From: Kocuria flava
GTDB lineage: Bacteria > Actinomycetota > Actinomycetes > Actinomycetales > Micrococcaceae
DNA: 64,000 nucleotides
Reading direction: 5' to 3'
Assembly: GCF_001482365.1 (NCBI RefSeq)
Contig: NZ_CP013254.1
Location: forward strand, 434,001-498,000
Shown here: piece after piece, positions 41,340-49,285 of the stretch
Layout: every line of letters begins with the position of its first letter
Position numbering within the stretch: position 1 is the first letter of the stretch
The notes under the pieces: generated by a model
Database searches by the model: none
What the model was told of the DNA's origin: nothing
Seen by the model: the letters and a program-made list of their open reading frames with translations, nothing else
Position numbers and translations under genes: made by a program

Positions 41340-42896
41340 ATGGAGGACACCAAGCAGGAGGCCGAGGCCCGCGCCCCGCAGGCGGCGGGCGCCGACGGGC
41401 AGGCCGCGACGGGCCCCGACGTCGAGCACGTCATCGGCGGCCGGCGCACGGCCGGGACCTCCGGGCGCACCGCGCCCGTCTACGACCCCGCGACCGGGCA
41501 GGTCGCCCGGCACGTGCACCTGGCCTCGGCCGAGGACGTCGCGACCGCCGTGGAGACCGCCGAGGCCGCGCTGCCCGCGTGGCGGGCGACGAGCCTGGCC
41601 AAGCGCAGCACGATCCTGTTCAGGGTCGAGAACATCATCCGCGAGCGCACCCCCGAGCTGGCGGCGATCATCACCGCCGAGCACGGCAAGGTCCTCTCGG
41701 ACGCGGCCGGGGAGGTCGCCCGCGGCCTGGAGAACGTGCAGTTCTGCACCGGGGTCATGCACCACATGAAGGGCGAGTTCCTCGAGCAGGCCGCCACCGG
41801 GGTGGACGTCCACCAGATCCGCCAGCCGGTGGGCGTGGTCGCGTGCATCACCCCGTTCAACTTCCCGGCCATGGTGCCGCTGTGGATGATCACCACCGCG
41901 ATCGCCGCCGGCAACACCGTGATCCTCAAGCCCTCCGAGCGGGACCCCTCCGCGGCGGTGTGGATCGCCGAGGCCTTCGCCGAGGCGGGGCTGCCGCCGG
42001 GGGTGCTCAACGTGGTGCACGGGGACAAGGAGGCGGTCGACGAGCTGCTGACCAACCCGCTCGTGAAGGCCGTGTCCTTCGTGGGCTCGACCCCCATCGC
42101 GAAATACATCTACGAGACCTCCGCCGCCCACGGCAAGCGCGTGCAGGCCCTGGGCGGGGCGAAGAACCACATGGTGGTCATGCCCGACGCCGACCTCGAC
42201 TCCGCGGCCGACGCCGCGGTCTCGGCGGCCTACGGCTCCGCCGGGGAGCGGTGCATGGCGGTCTCGGTGCTCGTGACCGTCGGCGACGTCGCGGACCCGC
42301 TGATCGAGCGGATCAAGGAGCGCGTCGAGAAGCTCACGATCGGCCCCGGCACCGACCCGGCCTCGGAGATGGGCCCGCTGATCACCCGCCAGGCGCTCGA
42401 GCGGGTCAACGGCTACGTGGCGAACGCCCCGGCCGAGGGCGCGACCGTGGTCGTGGACGGGACGCAGCAGCACTTCGACGGGGAGGGCTTCTTCACCGGC
42501 GTCTCCCTCGTGGACCACGTGCGGCCGGGGATGAAGGTCTACGACGAGGAGATCTTCGGCCCCGTGCTCTCCGTGGTGCGGGTCGACACCTTCGACGACG
42601 CCGTGCGGCTGATCAACACCAACCAGTACGCCAACGGCACCGCCGTGTTCACCCGCGACGGCAAGACCGCCCGGGAGTTCGAGTTCGCGATCGAGGTCGG
42701 CATGGTCGGGGTCAACGTCCCGATCCCGGTCCCGATCGGCGCGTTCTCCTTCGGCGGCTGGAAGAGCTCCCTGTTCGGCGACACCCACATGTACGGGCCG
42801 GAGTCGTTCAACTTCTACACCCGCCGCAAGCTCGTCACCACGCGCTGGCCCGAGCCCTCGGAGTCGCAGATCGACCTGGGCTTCCCCACGCACTGA
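41340..42896 (+). CDS. mmsA: methylmalonate-semialdehyde dehydrogenase (CoA-acylating)
   Basis: A 518-residue aldehyde dehydrogenase family enzyme converting methylmalonate semialdehyde to propionyl-CoA, the last specific step of valine (and part of thymine/inositol) degradation. The catalytic Cys lies in GSAGERCMAVS. As expected for MMSDH, the usual general-base Glu is missing: the motif reads QALGGAKNHMVVMPD. An N-terminal Ala/Glu-rich extension of about 25 residues precedes the domain. GAAGGAGAG precedes the ATG. A perfect 15-bp hairpin follows. Confidence 0.93.
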   Translation: MEDTKQEAEARAPQAAGADGQAATGPDVEHVIGGRRTAGTSGRTAPVYDPATGQVARHVHLASAEDVATAVETAEAALPAWRATSLAKRSTILFRVENIIRERTPELAAIITAEHGKVLSDAAGEVARGLENVQFCTGVMHHMKGEFLEQAATGVDVHQIRQPVGVVACITPFNFPAMVPLWMITTAIAAGNTVILKPSERDPSAAVWIAEAFAEAGLPPGVLNVVHGDKEAVDELLTNPLVKAVSFVGSTPIAKYIYETSAAHGKRVQALGGAKNHMVVMPDADLDSAADAAVSAAYGSAGERCMAVSVLVTVGDVADPLIERIKERVEKLTIGPGTDPASEMGPLITRQALERVNGYVANAPAEGATVVVDGTQQHFDGEGFFTGVSLVDHVRPGMKVYDEEIFGPVLSVVRVDTFDDAVRLINTNQYANGTAVFTRDGKTAREFEFAIEVGMVGVNVPIPVPIGAFSFGGWKSSLFGDTHMYGPESFNFYTRRKLVTTRWPEPSESQIDLGFPTH

Positions 42897-42917
42897 CCCG
42901 CCGCCCCGGTCGTCCCT

Positions 42918-42950
42918 GGCCCGTGCCCTCCGCCCCGGAGGGCACGGGCC
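42918..42950 (+). terminator. hairpin after mmsA
   Basis: A perfect 15-bp stem (GGCCCGTGCCCTCCG and complement) with loop CCC, 21 bp after the mmsA stop. Confidence 0.65.
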
Positions 42951-43005
42951 GGACCCGTTCCTGGGTTGTGCAGCAGTAAAACCATTGATTTTCCTGGGAG
43001 CTCCT

Positions 43006-43018
43006 GCAACAGTGTTGC
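43006..43018. promoter_or_regulatory. inverted repeat upstream of the penicillin acylase gene
   Basis: GCAAC-AGT-GTTGC, a perfect 5-bp inverted repeat 27 bp before the ATG. A related sequence, GTAGC-ACT-GTTGC, occurs at 48147-48159. Possible operator. Confidence 0.3.
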
Positions 43019-43044
43019 GCATCACTTCTTCCCCGAGGAGCACC

Positions 43045-45588
43045 ATGCGATTCCCCCGGCTCTCCCCTGCCCGCGCGGCGGCCGCCCTGGCCGTCGGCTG
43101 CCTGCTGGCCGCCCCGCTGTCCCCCGCCACCGCGTCCGTGCCCGAGGAGCACTCCGCCGAGCGGTCGACCGGGGACGTCCGGGTGACCATCAAGCGGGAC
43201 CGGTGGGGCGTGCCGCACGTCTACGCCGACACGACCCGTGACCTCTTCCACGGCTACGGCTACGCCGTGGCCGAGGACCGCCTCTTCCAGATGGAGATGG
43301 CCAAGCGCTCGGTGCTGGGCACCACCGCCGAGGTGCTCGGCGAGGCGGGCACGGCGCACGACCGGCTGACCCGCGCGAACTTCGACCCGGCCGCGATCCG
43401 GGCGCAGATCGAGGCGCTGCCGCAGGAGGACCGCGACATCCTCGACGGCTACGCCGAGGGCTTCAACCGGCGCGTGCAGGAGGTCCTCGCCGATCGCGAG
43501 CAGCTGATGCCGAAGCAGTTCCTCGACCGCGGGTTCGAGCCCTCCGAGTGGACGGGCTACGACGTGGCGATGATCTGGATCGGCACCATGGCCAACCGGT
43601 TCTCGGACAGCACCTCGGAGGTCGCCAACCTGCAGGTGCGCGACCAGCTCGTCGCCGAGCACGGACCCGAGCGCGGGCAGGAGCTCTTCGACCAGATCCT
43701 GTGGACCGAGGACCCCACGGCCCCGACCACGGTGCCGCGCACCGACCACCCGCGCCCGGAGGTCCACGGGGAGATGCCCGGCGACCGCCCCGGCCGCGGC
43801 GGGGACGCCCGGGCCGACCGGGCGGGGGCCGCCGCCCCCGCGGGCCGCTCCGCCGCGCCGGAGCTCGCGCCCGTCGACCAGGACCTCGCCGACGCCGGCC
43901 TGGAGCTGATGGCCCGTCACGGCGGCGGCGACTGGCCCGACCAGCGGCCGACGGCCTCGAACCTGTGGGCCGTGGGCTCGAAGAAGTCCGCCGACGGCGG
44001 GTCGGTGCTGCTCAACGGCCCCCAGTTCGGCTGGTACAACCCCTCCTACGTCTACGGCGTGGGCCTGCACGGGGCGGGCTTCGACGTCACCGGCAACACC
44101 CCGTTCGGCTACCCGATGGTGCTGTTCGGCACGAACAAGCACATCTCGTGGGGCTCCACCGCCGGCCCGCTCGACGTCAACGACGTCTACCAGGAGCGGC
44201 TGAACCCCGAGGACCCGGACCAGTACTGGCACGACGGCGCGTGGCGGGACATGGAGGTGCGCGAGGAGACCGTGCGCGTGCGCGACGGCGAGGACCAGGT
44301 GGTCGAGGTCCGCTCGACCGTCCACGGCTTCGTCACCGGAACGGACGAGGCCAACGGCACCGCCTACACCAAGAAGCGCTCCTGGGCGGGCTCGGAGATC
44401 GAGTCGCTGCTGGCCTGGACGAAGAAGACCAAGGCCACGGACTGGGACGAGTACCTGGAGCAGGCCGAGAAGGTCGGGATCTCGATCAACTGGTACTACG
44501 CGGACGACGACGGCAACATCGGCTACGTCTCCCCCGGCCACATGCCCGACCGCCCCGAGGGGCAGGACCCGCGCCTGCCCGCCGTGGGCGACGGCAGCAT
44601 GGAGTGGGAGGGCATCCGGGACTTCGCCGAGAACCCGAAGGTCTACAACCCGCGGCAGGGCTACATCGCGAACTGGAACAACCAGTCGGGCCCCGGGGCG
44701 ACCGGCGACTCCGGCACCTGGTCGGACGTGGACCGGGTCAACGAGATCACCTCCCGCCTGCAGGCCCAGCGCCGGCTGACCGCCGAGCAGATGTGGGCGA
44801 TCAACGAGGAGACCTCCTTCGCCGACCTCAACATCCGCTACCTGCGCCCCCACCTCGAGGACGCCGTGCGCGGGCTGCCGGCGGGCGACCCGCTGGCCGA
44901 GGACGCCCGCCTGCTGCTCGAGTGGGACGGGCAGACCCGCGACGAGGACGCCGACGGCTCCTACGACGGCCCGCAGCCGGCCATGATGCGCGCGTGGGTG
45001 GCGGCCCTGACCGAGGACGTGCTGGCCGACGACCTGCCCGAGGAGATCTACGCGAAGTACGCCGACGGCGTCTACGCCCGTCCCGGCGGCTCCGCCCGCC
45101 CGGCCGAGTCCGTGAAGCTCATCGACAACGCCCTGCAGGGCGAGGACGCCGGGGTGCCCCAGACCGTCGACCTGCTCGACGGCCGGGACGGGACCGACGT
45201 GGTCCGCGACGCCTTCGCCACGGCGGTCGCGGACCTGCGCGCCGAGCACGGCGAGGACCCGCAGCAGTGGCGGGCCGAGGCCGTTCCGCACGTCTACAGC
45301 ACGAAGAACTTCATGGGCATCGACCAGGCCGGCGCCGACGAGGAGCTGCGCACCCCGGAGTACATGAACCGCGGCACGGAGAACAACCTGATCGCCCTGG
45401 ACGGCGAGCACGCCCACGCCTGCACGGTCACGCCCCCGGGCCAGAGCGGGTTCATCGCCCCGGACGGCACCCGCTCCCCGCACTACAGCGACCAGCTGGC
45501 GATGTACACGGCCTTCGGCTGCAAGGAGGAGAACCTCTTCCCCGAGCAGGTCGAGCAGAACACGGAGAGCGTCACGCACCTGGACTGA
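43045..45588 (+). CDS. penicillin G acylase family protein, secreted
   Basis: An 847-residue Ntn-hydrolase precursor, close to true penicillin G acylases, which cleave phenylacetyl amides (or acyl-homoserine lactones) outside the cell. A signal peptide (AAAALAVGCLLAAPLSPATA) ends near residue 30. The alpha-chain region begins with KRDRWGVPHVYADT; a spacer around residues 235-300 precedes the autoprocessing site. Ser305 in TASNLWAVGSKKS would become the beta-chain N-terminus and nucleophile. NGPQFGWYNPSYVYGVGLHG and GNTPFGYPMVLFGTN are class-specific. GAGGAG precedes the ATG. Physiological substrate unknown; detoxification of phenylacetylated compounds or quorum quenching are options. Confidence 0.9.
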   Translation: MRFPRLSPARAAAALAVGCLLAAPLSPATASVPEEHSAERSTGDVRVTIKRDRWGVPHVYADTTRDLFHGYGYAVAEDRLFQMEMAKRSVLGTTAEVLGEAGTAHDRLTRANFDPAAIRAQIEALPQEDRDILDGYAEGFNRRVQEVLADREQLMPKQFLDRGFEPSEWTGYDVAMIWIGTMANRFSDSTSEVANLQVRDQLVAEHGPERGQELFDQILWTEDPTAPTTVPRTDHPRPEVHGEMPGDRPGRGGDARADRAGAAAPAGRSAAPELAPVDQDLADAGLELMARHGGGDWPDQRPTASNLWAVGSKKSADGGSVLLNGPQFGWYNPSYVYGVGLHGAGFDVTGNTPFGYPMVLFGTNKHISWGSTAGPLDVNDVYQERLNPEDPDQYWHDGAWRDMEVREETVRVRDGEDQVVEVRSTVHGFVTGTDEANGTAYTKKRSWAGSEIESLLAWTKKTKATDWDEYLEQAEKVGISINWYYADDDGNIGYVSPGHMPDRPEGQDPRLPAVGDGSMEWEGIRDFAENPKVYNPRQGYIANWNNQSGPGATGDSGTWSDVDRVNEITSRLQAQRRLTAEQMWAINEETSFADLNIRYLRPHLEDAVRGLPAGDPLAEDARLLLEWDGQTRDEDADGSYDGPQPAMMRAWVAALTEDVLADDLPEEIYAKYADGVYARPGGSARPAESVKLIDNALQGEDAGVPQTVDLLDGRDGTDVVRDAFATAVADLRAEHGEDPQQWRAEAVPHVYSTKNFMGIDQAGADEELRTPEYMNRGTENNLIALDGEHAHACTVTPPGQSGFIAPDGTRSPHYSDQLAMYTAFGCKEENLFPEQVEQNTESVTHLD

Positions 45589-45607
45589 TCCTCACCGGCT
45601 CGACGAC

Positions 45608-45651
45608 GCCCGGTCCGCCCCCCTTCCCCGGCAGGAGGGGACGGACCGGGC
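45608..45651 (+). terminator. hairpin after penicillin acylase
   Basis: A 10-bp stem (GCCCGGTCCG / CGGACCGGGC) with a 24-nt loop; partly extended by flanking GACGAC/GTCGTC. Confidence 0.4.
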
Positions 45652-45680
45652 GCCGTCGTCCCCCTGCTGCCCGCCGGCGC

Positions 45681-46058
45681 TCAGAGGGCGGAGGCCACGA
45701 GCAGGGCGAGGCCGGTGGCGCCGAGGGCGAGCGCGGCCACCAGGTGGGCCCGGGGCACGAAGGGCGCCCGGTCCGATCCGCCCTCCTGCTCCCGGTGGCG
45801 CTGGACGACCCGCTCGACCTGGTCCAGCGCCCACGTCAGCTCCTCGCGCGCCGGGGCGCCCTGCCCCGGGTGGACGGCCGCGTGCGAGCAGATCGTGCCG
45901 TAGGAGCTCTCGAGGTCCACGTGCAGCGCGTCGAGGCCCTGGCGCACCCACCGCCGCCGGCGCGCGGAGAGCCAGCGCCGCGCCGCCTGCACCGTCAGCC
46001 AGCCCACCGCCACGACCAGCGCCGCCGCTCCTGTGATCCACATCACCACGCCCCCCAT
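45681..46058 (-). CDS. small membrane protein of unknown function
   Basis: A 125-residue protein with an N-terminal membrane helix (WITGAAALVVAVGWLTV), a basic and helical middle (RRRRWVRQGLDALHVDLE) and a second helix at the very C-terminus (AHLVAALALGATGLALLVASAL). A hairpin-like topology with a cytoplasmic domain is likely. I do not recognise the family. The start is uncertain: ATG at 46058 is used; the frame is open to 46100. Confidence 0.5.
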   Translation of the reverse strand: MGGVVMWITGAAALVVAVGWLTVQAARRWLSARRRRWVRQGLDALHVDLESSYGTICSHAAVHPGQGAPAREELTWALDQVERVVQRHREQEGGSDRAPFVPRAHLVAALALGATGLALLVASAL

Positions 46059-46164
46059 GATGCCCCACGCCCCGGCATCCGGCCACGGGCGTCTGCGCAC
46101 GCAGCGCCGAGTCCGGCCCGCCCAGCTGCGCTCACGACCACGAGTGGGCCCGTCAGCCCGAGGT

Positions 46165-46572
46165 TCAGCGCGCTTCGACGTGCACCAGTCCGCTCAAGTG
46201 TCTGAAGTCGTCGACGTTCCTGGTGACCAGGACGCGGCTGTGCGCCAAGGCGGTGGCGGCGATCATCTTGTCGACGACGCTGCTCCTGGGCGATCCACCG
46301 TTCCGGAGGACTTCCTCCGAGACCACCTGGAACGCCAGAGCGCAACGGTCGTCGTAAGGGATGCCGGCACCGAAGGCCGCCCTCGTCCTGGCGATTCGCT
46401 CCTCGCGCGCCACACGCTCCGGGGATCCAGCAGCGGCGGTCGCCACGCCCATGTGCATCTCCGAGAAGGAGAGCGAGCTGATCACCATGCCGCTGAATTC
46501 CCTCAGGTCCGGCCTGCGCTCGCCAGTGCTCAGGAGGGCTATCAGGATGTTGGTGTCGAGCAGCGCCTTCAT
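46165..46572 (-). CDS. vapC: PIN-domain toxin, VapC-like
   Basis: A 135-residue PIN-domain ribonuclease. Acidic catalytic residues are visible: Asp6 in LLDTNILI, Glu38 in SSLSFSEMHMG, Asp in VVDKMIAATAL and the final Asp pair in RNVDDFRHL. VapC toxins cleave tRNA or rRNA to stop translation. It overlaps the upstream antitoxin gene by 4 bp (ATGA), the standard antitoxin-toxin arrangement. Codon use is somewhat less GC-biased than neighbours, consistent with mobile origin. Confidence 0.88.
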   Translation of the reverse strand: MKALLDTNILIALLSTGERRPDLREFSGMVISSLSFSEMHMGVATAAAGSPERVAREERIARTRAAFGAGIPYDDRCALAFQVVSEEVLRNGGSPRSSVVDKMIAATALAHSRVLVTRNVDDFRHLSGLVHVEAR

Positions 46573-46901
46573 CGACCAGCCGAAGGATCGTCGGTAGTGG
46601 TGCGTCGGCGGTCCTCCTCCAGCTCCGCCGCCCAGCCACCGTCGTCCGTGGGCAGAGGGGCCATGAGCCTGTCGACCTCGTCCGCGCTCAGCTCCCGGGG
46701 CTGCTCACTGGACAGCGCCCGGATGGCAACCTCTCCGAGGACGGGTGGGATGGAGGGCTCCGGGCCCGCGAGCGACGTCGACGTGGCGATGTACCCCTTG
46801 GGGCGACGTTCGCCGCTCAGGATGAGGGCCCGCGGCGCCCTGGTGGCCTGCGCGCGGCGGAGCAGGCTCCGAGACTTGGCGTGACCACGGTCCAGGCTCA
46901 T
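46569..46901 (-). CDS. putative antitoxin of the VapC-like toxin
   Basis: A 110-residue protein with a basic N-terminus (SLDRGHAKSRSLLRRAQATRAPRALI) and an acidic, Asp/Glu-rich C-terminal tail (SADEVDRLMAPLPTDDGGWAAELEEDRRR), the latter typical of the toxin-wrapping end of antitoxins. The DNA-binding fold is not obvious; neither ribbon-helix-helix nor AbrB is clear. Assignment rests on the position, first in an ATGA-coupled pair with the PIN toxin. AGAGGA precedes the ATG. Confidence 0.7.
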   Translation of the reverse strand: MSLDRGHAKSRSLLRRAQATRAPRALILSGERRPKGYIATSTSLAGPEPSIPPVLGEVAIRALSSEQPRELSADEVDRLMAPLPTDDGGWAAELEEDRRRTTTDDPSAGR

Positions 46902-47071
46902 GGCGTTCGTCCTCTCGGCTCACCGGCAGGAGGCGTTCGTGCTCCCGCCGCTCCTTCGAGCGTAGAGACATGAACTGGGACGGACCAGAGCGATCGCCGT
47001 CCGGTGCACGGGGTGGGCGGCATCTCGCTACGATGGGGGGACTCCCCGCCCCCGATCCGACGGAGATCCCC

Positions 47072-47254
47072 GTGAGAACCCTCGTGGCCTGGCTGCTGGT
47101 CGCCGCCCTGGTGCTGACCTCGGCGGGGGTGCTGCTGACCTCGATCGGGATCGGCGAGTGGCTGCCGGTCGTGGCGCTGGCCGCGCTCGCCTACGCGGGC
47201 ACGTTCTCCCTCTACCGCCGCTGGCGGGAGAGGCTCGAGCGTCCGGAGGAGTGA
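47072..47254 (+). CDS. small two-helix membrane protein
   Basis: A 60-residue peptide with two hydrophobic helices (LVAWLLVAALVLTSAGVLLT and WLPVVALAALAYAGTFSLY) and a basic tail (RRWRERLERPEE). Start is GTG at 47072 with GGAG 7 nt upstream and a TACGAT -10 box at 47029-47034. Function unknown; the size and topology resemble small actinobacterial membrane proteins without assigned role. Confidence 0.55.
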   Translation: MRTLVAWLLVAALVLTSAGVLLTSIGIGEWLPVVALAALAYAGTFSLYRRWRERLERPEE

Positions 47255-47315
47255 GCGCCCCGGCGTCGTCGCCCTTCCCCCGCCGTGGGGTGGTGCCCGG
47301 CGGAGCGGAGGGGGC

Positions 47316-48014
47316 TCAGGAGAAGTCGGCCTTGACGAGCAGCACGTGCACGCCCAGCGGACCGCCGCCGACGCGGCAGGTCGAGAACTCGGCCGTGGCC
47401 GCGAGGTAGGCCTGGGCGATCGTGCGGTCCATCCGCTGGTCGCCCTCGAGGAAGTCCAGTCCCGCGGCCATCGCCCGGCGCATCGCCCCGGTGAGCCGGT
47501 AGGGGTGCTCCGCGTCCCCGGCCTCCGGGGCGCCGACGGCGACCCAGTGCGTGCCCGTCTCGGCGAACGCGTGCCGGGCGGTCACGGCCGGCACGCCGGC
47601 CTCGCCGGGCCGGCACAGGCTCAGCCGCAGCACGTCGGCGGCGTCCGGGTCCTCGGGGGTGAACACCGCGCCCTCGGTGCGCACGGGCAGGTACAGCGCG
47701 GTGCCGGCGGCCTCGTCCTCGACCTTGAGGACCTGGCCCGGTCGTGCCCCGTCCAGCAGCACCGATCCCGGCCCGGGCTCGGTGCCGGCGGGGTCCAGGC
47801 GGCCCCACGGCAGCCGTTCGGGCGCCGGGGGCTCCAGGGCCCGGCGCACGCCGAGCCCGGAGGAGGGGTGGGCGGCCATCGCCGCGGCCGTGGCGGCGGA
47901 GACCGTCCGGCGGGGCGCCGGCCCGTCCGCGGCGTCGCCGTCGATGACGCGCAGGGCGGGGCGGCGCGGCGCGCGCGCTCCGGGGCCGGCGCGGTGGTCG
48001 GCGGGATCGGTCAT
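47316..48014 (-). CDS. hypothetical protein
   Basis: A 232-residue soluble protein with a disordered basic N-terminal 45 residues and a folded remainder (residues about 75-232) containing two cysteines. I recognise no domain. Segments such as GTHWVAVGAPEAG and FSTCRVGGGPLGVHVLLVKADF look like beta strands of a compact domain. ATG at 48014 has GAGGAG upstream. It is divergent from the LysR gene at 48335 but separated by 320 bp. Confidence 0.6.
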   Translation of the reverse strand: MTDPADHRAGPGARAPRRPALRVIDGDAADGPAPRRTVSAATAAAMAAHPSSGLGVRRALEPPAPERLPWGRLDPAGTEPGPGSVLLDGARPGQVLKVEDEAAGTALYLPVRTEGAVFTPEDPDAADVLRLSLCRPGEAGVPAVTARHAFAETGTHWVAVGAPEAGDAEHPYRLTGAMRRAMAAGLDFLEGDQRMDRTIAQAYLAATAEFSTCRVGGGPLGVHVLLVKADFS

Positions 48015-48334
48015 CGTGGTCTCCTCGGGGGCAGGTCGAGCGGGGTGCTCGGAACTGTATGGAGATCGTGTTTCCGCGCCGCGCTCCGGGGGTTTCCGGC
48101 TCGTGACGCATGCCACCCGCCCATGATGCCCGGGCGGGGCCAACGTGTAGCACTGTTGCGTCGTCCTGTTGCGTCGTCGTCGCAGTCCGACCGGATCACC
48201 CGATGGCCTGCGGGCACCGTCCGGGGGTCCTGCGGGGACCGGTTCCCGCCGGGGCCGTCACCGGTGGGCGGGACACCGGGGCCCGCAGCGCGGGCCGCCG
48301 TGACCCGCCCCACCCGGCGGCATAGCCTGGCGGG
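48015..48334. promoter_or_regulatory. 320-bp divergent region with repeat and promoter elements
   Basis: No gene is seen. It contains TACAGT on the minus strand (48054-48059) as a possible -10 for the hypothetical gene, a 13-bp perfect tandem repeat CTGTTGCGTCGTC (48153-48165 and 48166-48178), the imperfect inverted repeat GTAGC-ACT-GTTGC (48147-48159) and, at 48323-48328, TAGCCT six bases before the LysR ATG (leaderless). Confidence 0.5.
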
Positions 48335-49279
48335 ATGGAAGTCCACAAGGCCCAGGCGTTCCTGGCCGTCGCCGAGGAGCTGCACTTCGGGCGGGCGGCC
48401 CAGCGCCTGCACATGGCCCAGCCCCCGCTGAGCCGGCTGATCCGCCAGCTCGAGTCCGAGCTCGGGGCGGCGCTGTTCGACCGCAACACCCGGCACGTGG
48501 CCCTCACCCCGCAGGGCGAGGCGCTGCTGGAGCCGGCCCGCGAGCTCGTGATGCTCTCCCAGCGGATGAAGGACGTGGTGCGCCGCTCCCAGGACGGGGA
48601 GATCGGCCGGGTCCGGCTGGGCTTCGCCGGGGCCTCCGTGAACCAGGCGGTGGGCGAGCTCGCCCGGCAGGTGCGCCGCCGCCACCCGGGGCTGAGCCTG
48701 GAGCTCTACAGCTCCCAGTTCTCCCACCTCGGGCTGGAGCGCGTCCTCGACGACTCCCTCGACCTGCTCATCGGCCGCTGGGACTTCCTGCCGGCGGGGA
48801 TCGACTCCCGGCTCATCGCGATCGAGGAGCTGCTCATCGCGCTGCCGGAGAACCACCGGCTCGCCGAGCGGGAGGCGGTGGCCGCCGAGGACCTCGCCGA
48901 GGAGGCCTGGCTGGTCCTGCCGGGCGGGGCGGGGGCGACCCTGCCGAACCGGCTGAACACCCTGGCCATGAACGCGGGCTTCGTCCCGCGCATCGTCCAG
49001 GTCGCCCCGGACTCCTGGACGCTCATCGTGCTGGTCGGCGCGGAGATGGGCATCTCCCTCATCCTCTCCAGCGTCCGGGACAACGTGCCCTCCCGGGGCG
49101 TGGTCTACCGGCCGCTGGTGGCCGAGCAGAAGCCGGTGGAGGTGCGGATGATCTGGCGGCGCGGGGACGGCAGCCCCGCGCTGCGCTCGGTCGTCGAGCT
49201 CTCGCGCACGGTCTTCCCGGGCCCCGGGGCGGAGCCGGACCCCGGGGAGGACCCGGGACCCGGCGCCGCACCGGCCTGA
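48335..49279 (+). CDS. LysR-family transcriptional regulator
   Basis: A 314-residue LysR regulator with N-terminal helix-turn-helix (FLAVAEELHFGRAAQRLHMA then PLSRLIRQLESELGAALFDR) and effector domain (about 90-295), followed by an acidic Pro/Gly tail. This N-terminus is typical of CatM/BenM-type regulators of aromatic or acid catabolism. It is convergent, 6 bp apart, with the last gene of the acyl-CoA cluster, which it may control. TAGCCT ends six bases before the ATG, no ribosome site: leaderless message. Confidence 0.87.
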   Translation: MEVHKAQAFLAVAEELHFGRAAQRLHMAQPPLSRLIRQLESELGAALFDRNTRHVALTPQGEALLEPARELVMLSQRMKDVVRRSQDGEIGRVRLGFAGASVNQAVGELARQVRRRHPGLSLELYSSQFSHLGLERVLDDSLDLLIGRWDFLPAGIDSRLIAIEELLIALPENHRLAEREAVAAEDLAEEAWLVLPGGAGATLPNRLNTLAMNAGFVPRIVQVAPDSWTLIVLVGAEMGISLILSSVRDNVPSRGVVYRPLVAEQKPVEVRMIWRRGDGSPALRSVVELSRTVFPGPGAEPDPGEDPGPGAAPA

Positions 49280-49285
49280 GCCGGC

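Noticed and set aside
40143..43193. 1016-codon minus-strand open frame opposite mmsB and mmsA
   Set aside because: No domain, no ribosome site and low-complexity content; mmsB and mmsA with intact active sites occupy the plus strand.
43548..46205. 885-codon plus-strand frame overlapping the penicillin acylase
   Set aside because: Arg/Gly/Pro-rich out-of-frame shadow of the acylase; it runs on into unrelated DNA.
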